A DNA stretch of 64,000 bases. Origin: UBA1535 sp964371035. Its GTDB lineage: Bacteria; Bacillota; Clostridia; Tissierellales; Sedimentibacteraceae. Both the position numbers and the translations under genes were made by a program. Location: contig CAYJLG010000009.1 in the NCBI GenBank assembly GCA_964371035.1, positions 1 through 64,000 of the forward strand, written 5' to 3'. This document shows, one piece after another, positions 32,455 through 41,320 of the stretch. The notes below the pieces were generated by a model. The model saw nothing but the letters and a program-made list of their open reading frames with translations, did no database searches and was not told where the DNA came from. Numbering within the stretch: the first letter of the stretch is position 1; each line of letters begins with the position of its first letter.

Positions 32455-34443
32455 TTATTCTTCAGACAGTTTTATAGGATTGAATTCAATACCGTTGCCG
32501 TCAAAATATTTGCTAAACATTTCATAATATTCTAATCTTAATCCTTGAATGAAAACTATCAAGCCTTCAAGTGTAAGTATCAATATGTTGCCCATAAAAA
32601 GTATAAAGAGTTTTAATATAGGGCTAGTCACTTGCTCTGCCATTACTAAAAAGGCTAAAAATAATCCTGCATGATTGAGTGCAAACGCACCAACTCTTAT
32701 AAATGAAATAGCGTTGCTTAGAGTGCCTAGTACAGTTTCTACGCCTTCAAATATGCTTTCTGTCAAGTATTCTCCTAATGTACCGTGTATCAGCGGTCGT
32801 TTTTTCATCATCAAGTTTGCTAGTGGATGTTTTGCAATCATTACTACCAAACTTATCAATAGAGTAGATACCGGAACTGATACGCTCACATTAATGACTG
32901 ACGTAATGCATAAAGCTGAGAATATCATGCTCATGAAAAATACGTATCCTGCGACACCGTTTTTTCCAAATATAGCTTCTTCATAATTTTTTTTTTTATT
33001 GTTATTTATTATGCCAATCACAAATGATACTGTCAAAACTACTACACCAAACGTAACTCCCATCAGTAGGATAGGCATGATATTATCTGGACTAAGTACA
33101 GGACCTGTAAGGCTTGGCAACCATGGTAGTTGCTCATGTTCTAATCCGAACAAACTTCCATATACAAAGCCAAAACATATTGAACTAAATCCTAATCGCT
33201 TTAAAATCTGACCAGGTAATTTCATTTTTTTGCTTAATAAAACTCCTGCTAAAAAGTAGACTGCACCTTGCCCTATATCTCCAAACATTATTCCAAACAT
33301 TAGAAAAAAAGTGATTGATAAAAATGTAGTGGGATCTATTTCGTTGTAAGACGGCAGACCATAAAGTTTAACTATAGCTTCAAAAGGTTTTGAAAACCAG
33401 TTGTTTTTTAATTTCGTAGGAGGCATAACGAATTTACTGATTTCTTCAGGTGTCTTGTGAGTTAAAAGATAATCAGAAGTCACCTCTTTTATAGAATCTT
33501 CTATCAGTTTTTCGTCTTTTGCACTTGCCCATGCATTTATAACAAATATGTTGTCACTGTAAACTACATTTCTTTCAAGCTCGTAAATCTTTTTTTCAAG
33601 CTTAACTGTAGTATAGATCTTATTTAGTGCTTCTACATGGTGTGATTTGTTAGTTTCTATTTCTTTGTAAAAGCTATTGAGATCTGTCTTTAATTTAAAT
33701 ATTTTTTCTTGAACTTGATATATTATTTCTTCAGCAGTGCCATCATAGTTTGAAAATTTTGAAAGTTTATTCCAATTAAGGGATTTAAGGACTTTTTCAT
33801 TTTCTTCTCTATATTGCTTTGGATAAATCACGATGTACAAATCTTCTACAGAAGATTTCAAGTTTCCTATCTTCATAGCAACAGCACTTATTTTTTCATA
33901 ATTTCTCTTCATCCTTGCTTTGTTTTCTTGAGATAAAGTACCTATCTCATAGTCGAAAAATCTTAAATCTGTGAGGTTTCTAAAGTTTATAGTTTTATCT
34001 TCGATACATTGCAACTTTATCAGAAAGTTTTCTAATTTTTCCAATTCGTCTTTGTTAGAATTAAATTCTTCAAGTCTTTGATTTAAGTTTTTAAGGATAT
34101 TTTCTAAATTTTCGTAAGCTTCATTTAGATTATATGAATAATCTGCTACGTGCTTTATTTCAGCTTTGAGTTCTATACCTATGTTTTGGCAAAGTTTTTC
34201 AACTTTTGCCTCTATGTCTTGACATTTTTGACGGACACTATCATAGTCTACTTTTTCATAAGAATAATCATAGTCGTTAGGTAGTATAGATTCATACTCA
34301 TGCAATATAAGGTTGTCTTCGTATGTACTATTCTCTTCAAAATCCATATGCACACATTCTGTGAGTACAAGCTGTTTTAATATCTTGTGCATTTCGTTTA
34401 GAGAACCGACGATTTTGATGAAAATCATTTTTTCTATTGCCAT
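32455..34443 (-). CDS. ntpI: V-type ATP synthase subunit I (membrane stator)
   Basis: A 662-aa protein. The cytoplasmic N-terminal half (1-330) has long coiled coils; the C-terminal half has about seven to eight membrane helices, with FFLMFGIMFGDIGQGAVYFL and a second block, SNAISFIRVGAFALNHAGL, that carries the conserved Arg of the ion half-channel. It links stator and rotor. AAAGGAG precedes the ATG, 84 bases after ntpC. Normal length for bacterial NtpI. Confidence 0.95.
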   Translation of the reverse strand: MAIEKMIFIKIVGSLNEMHKILKQLVLTECVHMDFEENSTYEDNLILHEYESILPNDYDYSYEKVDYDSVRQKCQDIEAKVEKLCQNIGIELKAEIKHVADYSYNLNEAYENLENILKNLNQRLEEFNSNKDELEKLENFLIKLQCIEDKTINFRNLTDLRFFDYEIGTLSQENKARMKRNYEKISAVAMKIGNLKSSVEDLYIVIYPKQYREENEKVLKSLNWNKLSKFSNYDGTAEEIIYQVQEKIFKLKTDLNSFYKEIETNKSHHVEALNKIYTTVKLEKKIYELERNVVYSDNIFVINAWASAKDEKLIEDSIKEVTSDYLLTHKTPEEISKFVMPPTKLKNNWFSKPFEAIVKLYGLPSYNEIDPTTFLSITFFLMFGIMFGDIGQGAVYFLAGVLLSKKMKLPGQILKRLGFSSICFGFVYGSLFGLEHEQLPWLPSLTGPVLSPDNIMPILLMGVTFGVVVLTVSFVIGIINNNKKKNYEEAIFGKNGVAGYVFFMSMIFSALCITSVINVSVSVPVSTLLISLVVMIAKHPLANLMMKKRPLIHGTLGEYLTESIFEGVETVLGTLSNAISFIRVGAFALNHAGLFLAFLVMAEQVTSPILKLFILFMGNILILTLEGLIVFIQGLRLEYYEMFSKYFDGNGIEFNPIKLSEE

Positions 34444-34527
34444 TTGAAACGCTCCTTTCTTTTGGTGAAGTTTATATTTTGCTTTTTAATTGTTATATTT
34501 TTTAAAGTCAACTGAGCACCTCCTGAA

Positions 34528-35559
34528 TTACACAACATGAACTATGTATTTTTTCATAGTTTCAAGTGGTAAATTGTACTTGATGCTTTCTGTGACGGCG
34601 ACAAAATCTTTTATGATGATCTCATTTATCCAAAAGTATGCAAGCGCTCCTTCTATGCCTGTTTGTTTACATTTTTTTGTTAAATGTGCATATAGATAAG
34701 TGTCTGTTTTTACTCTTATCAATCTTTCATCAGATGAAAAAATATCTGCGTTTAGAAATTTCGTGGACAATGATTTAAATTCATCAAGGCTTTTTGCATA
34801 GCACAATTTTTTCAACCTTGGATAAGAGATTTTATGCCCTGATAAAAGGCAATAATTTAATATTTCTTCAGATGAAATCTGATAATATTTTATTGCTCTA
34901 TAAATCCATTGTACGTTTAAAAAATCAATTTTTATGCCTATTAACTCACCCAGTTTTTTTTCGTCAGCAACATCTAAAGTTTTGAGTTTTTTAGTCAAAT
35001 TGCTGTAAAAATACCGCTGTAATTTCATTTCAATATGAAATTCACGTTTTGAGGCATCTTCGTTTGTCAGGGTCTTTAGCTTGTTATAGTAAGGCGTATG
35101 CCTTAGTTTTTCAGTCAAATCCTGAATACCGGAACTCCGCACAAGCTTGTCATACGGCAATTTGGAAAATTTAGTCGAATGGATAAAATGCTTAGTTACA
35201 TCATCTAATTTTTCGTAATTAGAAATTTTTCTAATTATTAGCATTAAATCTTCGATTTCAAATTCTATCAACAAGGCGACTAAAAAGGATTTATAAGGAC
35301 CTGATACATAATGAATGATACTTTCAATATCTTTCACCTTAAAACGCTCCAACACTGTCTCTAAGTCGTCTCGGTGAATATTAAGTGTATCTAAATCACC
35401 AAATATATCTGAAAAACTTTGAGTACCTTTCATAAAAGAATAAATCTGAGCCGTATTTTTAAAGTTGATTATTTTTGCCCAATCATCTTTATCTAATATA
35501 TTGCTCTTCTTACTTTTAATTTTTGTAGTAATTGCACTTTCGGCTACAAATTGATCCAT
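34528..35559 (-). CDS. ntpC: V-type ATP synthase subunit C/d (rotor-stalk adaptor)
   Basis: A 343-aa, mostly helical protein of the vATP-synt_AC39 family. The FY-type IDFLNVQWIYRAIKYY and the ending ETMKKYI match the family, which has three similar helical repeats. It sits as a funnel between the D/F shaft and the K ring. It starts 1 base after the preceding stop with GGAGAA as ribosome site, so translation is coupled. Confidence 0.85.
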   Translation of the reverse strand: MDQFVAESAITTKIKSKKSNILDKDDWAKIINFKNTAQIYSFMKGTQSFSDIFGDLDTLNIHRDDLETVLERFKVKDIESIIHYVSGPYKSFLVALLIEFEIEDLMLIIRKISNYEKLDDVTKHFIHSTKFSKLPYDKLVRSSGIQDLTEKLRHTPYYNKLKTLTNEDASKREFHIEMKLQRYFYSNLTKKLKTLDVADEKKLGELIGIKIDFLNVQWIYRAIKYYQISSEEILNYCLLSGHKISYPRLKKLCYAKSLDEFKSLSTKFLNADIFSSDERLIRVKTDTYLYAHLTKKCKQTGIEGALAYFWINEIIIKDFVAVTESIKYNLPLETMKKYIVHVV

Positions 35560-35560
35560 T

Positions 35561-35881
35561 TTAATTCTCCGATTTTAGAATTTTGGCAAATATTTTTTCT
35601 ACAAGTTCTTTTTCTGATTTTTCGTAATTCTCTTCAAGTTGATTGTGTATGTTTTCATTTTCAGAGTTGAGAGGTACATCCTTATCAACAGTGTGAATAT
35701 CATGTGCAACTTCATTGTACTGAAGCTTTTTCAAAATATCAGCTTTATAGTTTTCGATTCTTTCAAGGTAGTTTTTTTCTGTAGCTTGCAACCTAAGTTC
35801 GTTTGCTTTTTGTGTCTCGTAAGCTTTGTTGTCTATTTCAATTATCTGTTCGATAATATTTATTTTAGCTATTTCTTTCAC
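35561..35881 (-). CDS. V-type ATP synthase subunit G/H-like coiled-coil protein
   Basis: A 106-aa, highly charged helical protein with no hydrophobic segment; residues 1-55 form a heptad-like helix (IIEQIIEIDNKAYETQKANE) and the end, ELVEKIFAKILKSE, resembles the tail of peripheral-stalk partners. It is first in the operon, a position often held by the G/H (NtpF) subunit. The start is GTG after AGAGGTG. Assignment rests on position, size and coiled coil rather than on a strong motif. Confidence 0.7.
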   Translation of the reverse strand: MKEIAKINIIEQIIEIDNKAYETQKANELRLQATEKNYLERIENYKADILKKLQYNEVAHDIHTVDKDVPLNSENENIHNQLEENYEKSEKELVEKIFAKILKSEN

Positions 35882-35928
35882 TTCATCACCTCTGTTTTTT
35901 TATATAAAATCAACTTGCTACATGTATA

Positions 35929-35957
35929 TATATACTCCTACTAATCAAAGATTGCAA
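35929..35957 (-). promoter_or_regulatory. Probable promoter of the V-ATPase operon
   Basis: On the - strand TTGCAA (35957-35952), 17 bases, TATATA (35934-35929). The leader to the first gene would be about 40 bases. Confidence 0.6.
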
Positions 35958-36077
35958 GATGTTTTTTTGATTTATTTTGTCAAAATAATCACAAATGGAT
36001 TAAAACATAGTATTTGCAAGGAATAAGAGATGGAAATTAAAATAAATATTTTAAATGAGCATAAACAAATAGCAGTA

Positions 36078-36146
36078 GATATTTTGATGTAGTTTCGATT
36101 TGCACACAATCGCTCAAAAATAAAGCGATCGACATGTCAAAATATC
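36078..36146. repeat. Structured palindromic segment in the ntp/ilvD-like divergent region
   Basis: GATATTTTGA (36078-36087) and TCAAAATATC (36137-36146) are perfect inverted repeats. Inside, CGATT/AATCG (36096-36112) or ATCGCT/AGCGAT (36109-36129) can pair. The 509-base gap between the operons (35882-36390) otherwise holds two promoters and only short frames with stops, such as one reading MGREMFGFNYYRKFNDII, which I do not recognise. Confidence 0.4.
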
Positions 36147-36278
36147 AGCGAATGTATCGATAATGGGACGCGAAATGTTTGGGTTTAATTACTATAGGAA
36201 ATTTAACGATATAATTATGTTACTAAAACTGTAGAATGACAACATGTACAAATGTTTTAAAAAATATTTTTCATTGTG

Positions 36279-36307
36279 TTGAATTTAGGAATAAATTTTG
36301 CTAATAT
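36279..36307 (+). promoter_or_regulatory. Probable promoter of the dehydratase/proline-type operon
   Basis: TTGAAT (36279-36284), 17 bases, TAATAT (36302-36307); an overlapping TATAAT at 36305-36310 would need a 20-base spacer. Leader of about 75 bases. Confidence 0.5.
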
Positions 36308-36390
36308 AATAATATTGTTATTATTTATAAAATATAAAATTTGTCTATGAGATATAAACTTTAAAAGATTTGATTTTGAGGAGGAACAAA

Positions 36391-38082
36391 GTGGAACAAT
36401 CAAGAAGTTATTGGAGTGGACCAGCGGCTACTCATAGGAGAACGATGCTTAAAGCATCAGGTTTTGGAGATAGAGATATTAAGACAAAACCGCATATCGG
36501 TATTGCAAATTCATTTATGGAAGGCTCTCCAGGTAGTGCGCATTTAAGACAAATAGGCGAATATGTTAAGCAAGGAGTTTGGGCTGGTGGCGGAATTCCT
36601 TTTGAATTTGGAATCCCGGCTACATGCGGAAATGTAGCTAATGGTGCCGAAGAACTAAAGTATGAACTTGCAGGTAGAGATGCTGTAGCTATGGCGATTG
36701 AGTTTGTTGCAAAAGTTCACAATTTTGACGCTTTAGTGTTGGTTGTTTCTTGTGATAATATCATTGCAGGAGCATATTTAGCAGCTGTAAGACTTAACTT
36801 GCCTGTAATAGTAGTTACTGGAGGCTGTATGTCTGCAGGGTATTATTGTGGAAAGCAAATTGTTGAAGCTGAACTTGATGTTGCTACTCTTAGATTGCAA
36901 AAAGAAGGTTTAGACAAAGAAGACCCTGAATATCAAAAGGAATTAAAGCATCTTGAAAAGCTTGAAGAGTATGTTTGTCCTTCGTTTGGAGCATGCCCTT
37001 CTATGGGAACTGCTAATACTATGCAGATGTTAGGTGAGGTGTTCAATTTAGTTATGCCTGGTACGGGAAACATACCTGCTGCCGACAATCTTAAATTGAG
37101 ACAAGCTAGAGAAGCAGGAGAGTTTGTAGTTGAATTGGCTAAAAGAGGCGTTAGACCTTCTGAACTTATTACTCGCGAGACATTGCTAAATGCTATTATG
37201 GCTGACATGGCTATAGCAGGTTCAACAAATGCTGTTTTACATATTTTGTCGATGGCTATAGAACTTGGATTAGATGTTACAATGAAAGATTTTGAAATAT
37301 TGTCAAAAGAAATATATTGTATTACAGGCGTAATACCTAGTGGACCATATACTGTTGTAGATTTTTATCATGCTGGTGGCATGCCTGTCGTAATGAAGAT
37401 GTTAGAGGAAAAACTTTATACTGATGTGCCGACTTTATATGGATGTACATGGAAAGAGTTTTTGGCTGATGTTAAGGCTGAAAGTACAGATGTAATTAGA
37501 AGTATGGATAAGCCATTGTTTGATCAACCAGGACTTAAAGTGCTAAGAGGAAATCTATCTACAGAAGGTGCTATCATTAGACCTACTGGTGTTCCTGAAG
37601 GCATGAAAACATTTAGGGGGCCTGCAAAATGTTATAGCAACGATCTAGATGCATACAACGCGATCCAAAGAGGCGATATAGTGCCGGGTGATGTTATAAT
37701 CATCAGATATGAAGGTTGTAAGGGAGCTCCTGGAATGAAGGAGGTTATGCTTTCTACGGATGCTTTAGTAGCAAATGGACTTCACACTTCTGTAGGGATG
37801 GTTACAGATGCAAGATTTTCAGGGTTTAACTTTGGTGCGATTATAGGTCATGTTTCTCCTGAGGCTTGGGATGGCGGACTTATAGCTCTTTTAGAAGATG
37901 GAGATATAGTTAAGGCGAGTTTGGATACTGCTACTGTAGAGGCAGAACTTTCAGATGAAGAGATAGCTACAAGAAGAGCAAACTGGATTAGACCAGAAGC
38001 TAAAACTAAGACTGGTATGTTGGCACTTTATGCTGCTACTTGTAAACCTGCCCATGAAGGTGGAGCTATGCAGACTTGGTAA
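36391..38082 (+). CDS. IlvD/Edd-family dehydratase, non-canonical
   Basis: The GTG at 36391 follows GAGGAGG; an earlier in-frame TTG has no ribosome site. A 563-aa protein with family motifs SFMEGSPGSAHLRQIG (41-56), SCDNI (120-124), CPSFGACPSMGTANT (196-210) and VTDARFSG near the end. Iron-sulfur ligands Cys121 and Cys202 are present, but the IlvD motif NCDK reads SCDN: the lysine that carries the carbamate and binds magnesium in DHAD is Asn123. No other branched-chain genes are near. Genes for OCD-like and proline-racemase-like proteins follow at 40 and 11 bases, so the natural substrate is probably a hydroxy acid of amino-acid or sugar-acid breakdown and not dihydroxyisovalerate. Confidence 0.75.
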   Translation: MEQSRSYWSGPAATHRRTMLKASGFGDRDIKTKPHIGIANSFMEGSPGSAHLRQIGEYVKQGVWAGGGIPFEFGIPATCGNVANGAEELKYELAGRDAVAMAIEFVAKVHNFDALVLVVSCDNIIAGAYLAAVRLNLPVIVVTGGCMSAGYYCGKQIVEAELDVATLRLQKEGLDKEDPEYQKELKHLEKLEEYVCPSFGACPSMGTANTMQMLGEVFNLVMPGTGNIPAADNLKLRQAREAGEFVVELAKRGVRPSELITRETLLNAIMADMAIAGSTNAVLHILSMAIELGLDVTMKDFEILSKEIYCITGVIPSGPYTVVDFYHAGGMPVVMKMLEEKLYTDVPTLYGCTWKEFLADVKAESTDVIRSMDKPLFDQPGLKVLRGNLSTEGAIIRPTGVPEGMKTFRGPAKCYSNDLDAYNAIQRGDIVPGDVIIIRYEGCKGAPGMKEVMLSTDALVANGLHTSVGMVTDARFSGFNFGAIIGHVSPEAWDGGLIALLEDGDIVKASLDTATVEAELSDEEIATRRANWIRPEAKTKTGMLALYAATCKPAHEGGAMQTW

Positions 38083-38122
38083 GCTTGATTGTAAAAATTA
38101 AAAAAATCAGAGGAGAATTTTT

Positions 38123-39082
38123 ATGTTATATCTAAATAGCGCAGAGATTAAAAAAACTATTAATTATAAAGAATTAGTAGGAATTATCGAAGATACTTTA
38201 AAGTTATATGAAACAGGCAACTTCGTACAACCTGATAGAATCACTGTCAATAGAAATGAAAAAGAATCTTATTTGTATATGCCTAGTTTTACAGAGGAAG
38301 TAAAAGGTACTAAAGTTATAACTTTGTTTGGTGATAATTTGGCAAAAGGTGTACCTACTTTGCAAGGTGTCATGCTTTTAAATGATGTAGAGACAGGCAA
38401 AATTAAATGTATTTTAGATGGTGCTTCTATAACAGCATACAGAACTGGAGCTGTAGGTGCTTGTGGAATCAAGTATACTACTCCTCAAGATGTTTCGACG
38501 TTAGGTGTTGTAGGTACTGGTGTGCAAGCATATTATCAATCTTTGTATGCATGCGAAGTGAGAGATATCAAAAAAATAACTGTGTTTGATATTTTTGCAG
38601 ATAAAGCTGAAGAATTTAAGCAGAGATTGTTAGAAGTTTTAAAAGATGTTGAAGTTAATGTTGCTAGTACTACTGAAGAACTTTTGAAGAATTCAGAAGT
38701 TATAGTTACTACTACTACTGCGACGAAACCAGTACTTCCAAACGATCCAGAACTCCTAAAAAATAAGCATTATGTAGCAGTAGGTTCGTATAAACCTAAT
38801 ATGCAAGAGTTGCCACAAGCTTTGTTTGAATTGCTTGACGAAATGTTTATAGATGTAGAATTTGCTAAAGAAGAAGCAGGTGATTTGATTAATCCTATAG
38901 AAAATGGATGGATCAAAGAAGAAGGCGTACATACGCTTGGAAAATTCTTAGACAAAGAAATAAAAACTGACAAAACTACACTTTACAAAACTGTAGGAAT
39001 GGCTTTGTTTGATATCTTTGTTGCAGATTATATATATAAAAAAGCTGTCGAAATGGGTCTAGGACAGATGATGGAGGGTTAA
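38123..39082 (+). CDS. Ornithine cyclodeaminase / mu-crystallin family protein
   Basis: A 319-aa protein with the OCD/mu-crystallin layout: KVITLFGDNLAKGVPTLQG near the substrate site, SITAYRTGAVGACG (about 101-114) and a Rossmann motif GVVGTGVQAYYQ. Members are ornithine cyclodeaminases, alanine dehydrogenases or delta1-pyrroline-2-carboxylate reductases. Next to a proline-racemase-family gene, the reductase role (pyrroline-2-carboxylate to proline) is an attractive inference, since 3-hydroxyproline dehydratases of that family make this compound. AGAGGAG precedes the ATG. Substrate cannot be fixed by sequence. Confidence 0.85.
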   Translation: MLYLNSAEIKKTINYKELVGIIEDTLKLYETGNFVQPDRITVNRNEKESYLYMPSFTEEVKGTKVITLFGDNLAKGVPTLQGVMLLNDVETGKIKCILDGASITAYRTGAVGACGIKYTTPQDVSTLGVVGTGVQAYYQSLYACEVRDIKKITVFDIFADKAEEFKQRLLEVLKDVEVNVASTTEELLKNSEVIVTTTTATKPVLPNDPELLKNKHYVAVGSYKPNMQELPQALFELLDEMFIDVEFAKEEAGDLINPIENGWIKEEGVHTLGKFLDKEIKTDKTTLYKTVGMALFDIFVADYIYKKAVEMGLGQMMEG

Positions 39083-39093
39083 AAGAGGATTTT

Positions 39094-40125
39094 ATGAATC
39101 TTAAGATTAATATAGAAAAAAATAATTTTGAAAATGAGTTTGTCGCTATAGATTCGCACACTTTAGGTCAATTCACAAGAGTTGTGATATCAGGGTTTCC
39201 TGAAATTAAAGGCGATACGATGCTTGAAAAGAAAAAATTCTTAGAAGATAATTGTGACAATCTAAGAACTGCTTTAATGCATGAACCTAGAGGGCATAGA
39301 GATATGTTTGGTTCTGTGTTGACAGAACCTGTTAGCAAAGAAGCTGATTTTGGAGTAGTGTACATGGATACGGGTGAATACCTAAACATGTGTGGACACG
39401 GCACTATCGGCACTGCTACAGTGTGTGTAGAAGCTGGTTTTGTGCCTGCAGTAGAGCCTTATACAGATGTAGTGCTCGAAGCTCCTGCTGGACTTATTCG
39501 TACAAAGGTAAAAGTTGAAAATAAAAAGGCAAAAGAAGTTACAATCACAAATGTGCCTAGTTTTATTTATGAGAGTGGCATCGTCATGAACATAGATGGA
39601 AAAGATATCAAGTTTGATATAGTTTTTGCAGGTAATTTTTTTGCACTTGTTGATTCTGCTCAAACAGGTGTAGAAATCAATGCGAAGAATATTTCTAAGT
39701 TTTCTGCTTTAGGTATGAAAATTTTGAATAAAATTAATGCTGAAATGAAGGTAAAACACCCACTTTTAAATATAACTGTAGTAGATCACTGTGAGTTTTA
39801 CACTCAAGCAGATGATAGTGCAAGTGCAGATTTTTACAACACAGTAATATTTGGAGATGGGCAGTGTGACAGATCTCCTTGTGGAACTGGTACAAGCTCT
39901 TTATTAGTGAAACTTCATTCTTTAGGTAAATTGGCTGCAGGTGGTAGTATAATCACTGAAAGTGTGATAGGATCTCAGTTTAGAGGAACTATAAAAGAAG
40001 AGACTTTAGTAGGTGAATATAAAGCCATAGTTCCACAAATAACAGGAAGTGCTTATGTAACAGGAATTTCAACTTATTTGATAGACAAGACAGATCCGCT
40101 GAAGTATGGATTTGTATTAGGCTAA
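39094..40125 (+). CDS. Proline racemase family protein (proline racemase / hydroxyproline epimerase / 3-hydroxyproline dehydratase)
   Basis: A 343-aa protein with the family first motif MCGHGTIGTATV, where Cys is the first catalytic residue, and the second motif DRSPCGTGTSSL, which also has Cys. Two cysteines suit racemase or 4-hydroxyproline epimerase; in trans-3-hydroxyproline dehydratases the second is usually Thr, so that activity is less likely. DSHTLGQFTRVV near the start has the usual His. It starts 11 bases after the OCD-like gene. In Stickland fermenters D-proline feeds the reductase. A bidirectional terminator follows at 40271-40305. Confidence 0.88.
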   Translation: MNLKINIEKNNFENEFVAIDSHTLGQFTRVVISGFPEIKGDTMLEKKKFLEDNCDNLRTALMHEPRGHRDMFGSVLTEPVSKEADFGVVYMDTGEYLNMCGHGTIGTATVCVEAGFVPAVEPYTDVVLEAPAGLIRTKVKVENKKAKEVTITNVPSFIYESGIVMNIDGKDIKFDIVFAGNFFALVDSAQTGVEINAKNISKFSALGMKILNKINAEMKVKHPLLNITVVDHCEFYTQADDSASADFYNTVIFGDGQCDRSPCGTGTSSLLVKLHSLGKLAAGGSIITESVIGSQFRGTIKEETLVGEYKAIVPQITGSAYVTGISTYLIDKTDPLKYGFVLG

Positions 40126-40156
40126 ATCAAGATGTCAATGCAATACACCCATAATC

Positions 40157-40181
40157 GTAGGGTATGGTATTGACCATACCG
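40157..40181. repeat. Short palindromic interspersed repeat, copy 4
   Basis: GTAGGG then TATGGTATTGACCATA then CCG; TATGGT-ATTG-ACCATA is a 6-bp-arm palindrome. Flank CAATACACCCATAATC resembles that of copy 5. Confidence 0.65.
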
Positions 40182-40220
40182 AAAGAATGAAGATGAGTAT
40201 TGTTGCAATTCACCATAATT

Positions 40221-40253
40221 GTCGGGGCGGGGTTCTACTCCGCCTGCAATCCG
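40221..40253. repeat. Short palindromic interspersed repeat, copy 5
   Basis: GTCGGGGCGGGGTTCTACTC then CGCCTGCAATCCG; GGCGGGGT-TCT-ACTCCGCC pairs. It sits 40 bases after copy 4, with a similar flank (CAATTCACCATAATT), so the two look like a tandem duplication. Confidence 0.6.
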
Positions 40254-40270
40254 AAAAGGCAAACATAAAA

Positions 40271-40305
40271 AAGAGATGTGCGGATTTTAAATCTACACAT
40301 CTCTT
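40271..40305. terminator. Bidirectional terminator between the proline-type operon and SRP RNA
   Basis: AAGAGATGTG (40271-40280) pairs with CACATCTCTT (40296-40305), with inner GATTT/AAATC pairing. Runs of A before and T-rich sequence after let it serve both strands. Confidence 0.8.
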
Positions 40306-40329
40306 ATATTTTGTATTTTTGTCAAAAAA

Positions 40330-40594
40330 CTGTGCACCCTTTGCTTGACATAACGTTCCAAACGATACTTACATAGTTAGCTCAAATTCGGCGACCCCAC
40401 GTCACACCCGATGGTCCGCTTATTGCTGCTTCCTTCCGGATCTGACAAGGTTCACGGTATCAAGTTGCGCAGGACCAAATTATCAACACCACTTGTGTAA
40501 GTCTGCTTTAGCCCGTTACACCGCACAAAGGGATGTAGGCCTTGCTACAGCGGATTGCAAGTACAGGGCACCGCTACCTCCCCGCTTAGCACAG
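40330..40594 (-). ncRNA. ffs: Signal recognition particle RNA, large (Alu-domain) bacterial type
   Basis: On the - strand the RNA starts CTGTGCTAAGCGGGGAGGT, has GGTGCCCTGTACTTGCAATC, then GTGGTGTTGA and GGTCCTGCGCAAC, the universal hairpin GTCAGATCCGGAAGGAAGCA followed by GCAATAAGC, and ends near AAAGGGTGCACAG. Block by block this is the Bacillus-type SRP RNA of about 265-270 nt with an Alu domain. It binds Ffh for co-translational membrane targeting. Ends are placed within a few bases. A promoter lies directly upstream and a terminator downstream. Confidence 0.96.
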
Positions 40595-40601
40595 TTTTAT
40601 T

Positions 40602-40631
40602 AGTATAGCACAGCACTTCAAGAGATGTCAA
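40602..40631 (-). promoter_or_regulatory. Promoter of the SRP RNA
   Basis: On the - strand TTGACA (40631-40626), 18 bases, TATACT (40607-40602), with the RNA start about 8 bases further. Confidence 0.85.
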
Positions 40632-40650
40632 GCTGTTTTTTAACATCGAC

Positions 40651-40700
40651 AAAACAAAATCCACCAATGCAAGAAAACCTGCTATGGTGGATTTTGTTTT
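40651..40700. terminator. Terminator after hpf
   Basis: AAAACAAAATCCACCA and TGGTGGATTTTGTTTT form a perfect 16-bp stem around an 18-base loop; T-rich tracts on each strand allow bidirectional use. Confidence 0.85.
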
Positions 40701-40710
40701 AAATTTATTT

Positions 40711-41241
40711 CTAGAATTCCGGCTCAATTAACCCGAAATTACCATCTTTACGTTTATAAACAACATTAACTTCTTCTGTATCAGCATTTAAAAATACGAA
40801 AAAGTCATGCTTTAGTAAATCCATTTGTAATACTGCTTCTTCAACAGACATAGGCTTTACTGCAAATCTCTTTGTCTTTACTACTTTGAATTCATCCTCA
40901 TCATCTTCTTCTAATGCAGGAATGTTTTCAAATTTGATTGATTCATTAGTGTATTTTCTGTTTTCAAGTCTTGTCTTATGCTTTCTGATTTGTTTCTCTA
41001 GAGATTCTACAGCATCATCAAAAGAGTTATACATATCTTCAGAAGCTTCTTCTACTCTTATTATCCTCCCGCCGAATGGTATTGTTACTTCAACTTTTTG
41101 TTTCTTTTTTTCTACGCTAACGACAACCTTTGCTTCGATGTCGTCATGGAAAAATTTCTCAAGCCTTCCAAGTTTTTTTGCTGCCATTTCCTTTAAGGCA
41201 TCTGTTAATTGAATGTTCTTTCCGTATACAGTGATGTTCAT
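40711..41241 (-). CDS. hpf: Ribosome hibernation promoting factor, long form
   Basis: A 176-aa protein: N-terminal S30AE domain (1-100, starting MNITVYGKNIQLTDALKEM), an acidic linker (ALEEDDEDEF) and a C-terminal dimerisation domain with MSVEEAVLQMDLLKHDFFVF. Long HPF binds the small subunit and joins 70S ribosomes to 100S dimers in resting cells. AAGGAG precedes the ATG. It is followed by a strong terminator and probably transcribed alone. Confidence 0.95.
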   Translation of the reverse strand: MNITVYGKNIQLTDALKEMAAKKLGRLEKFFHDDIEAKVVVSVEKKKQKVEVTIPFGGRIIRVEEASEDMYNSFDDAVESLEKQIRKHKTRLENRKYTNESIKFENIPALEEDDEDEFKVVKTKRFAVKPMSVEEAVLQMDLLKHDFFVFLNADTEEVNVVYKRKDGNFGLIEPEF

Positions 41242-41320
41242 GCAATCAACTCCTTTCGAGTATTTAATTGTATATATGATTTATACCCAAATGTTACTAC
41301 AACTAAACAATTAAATAATA

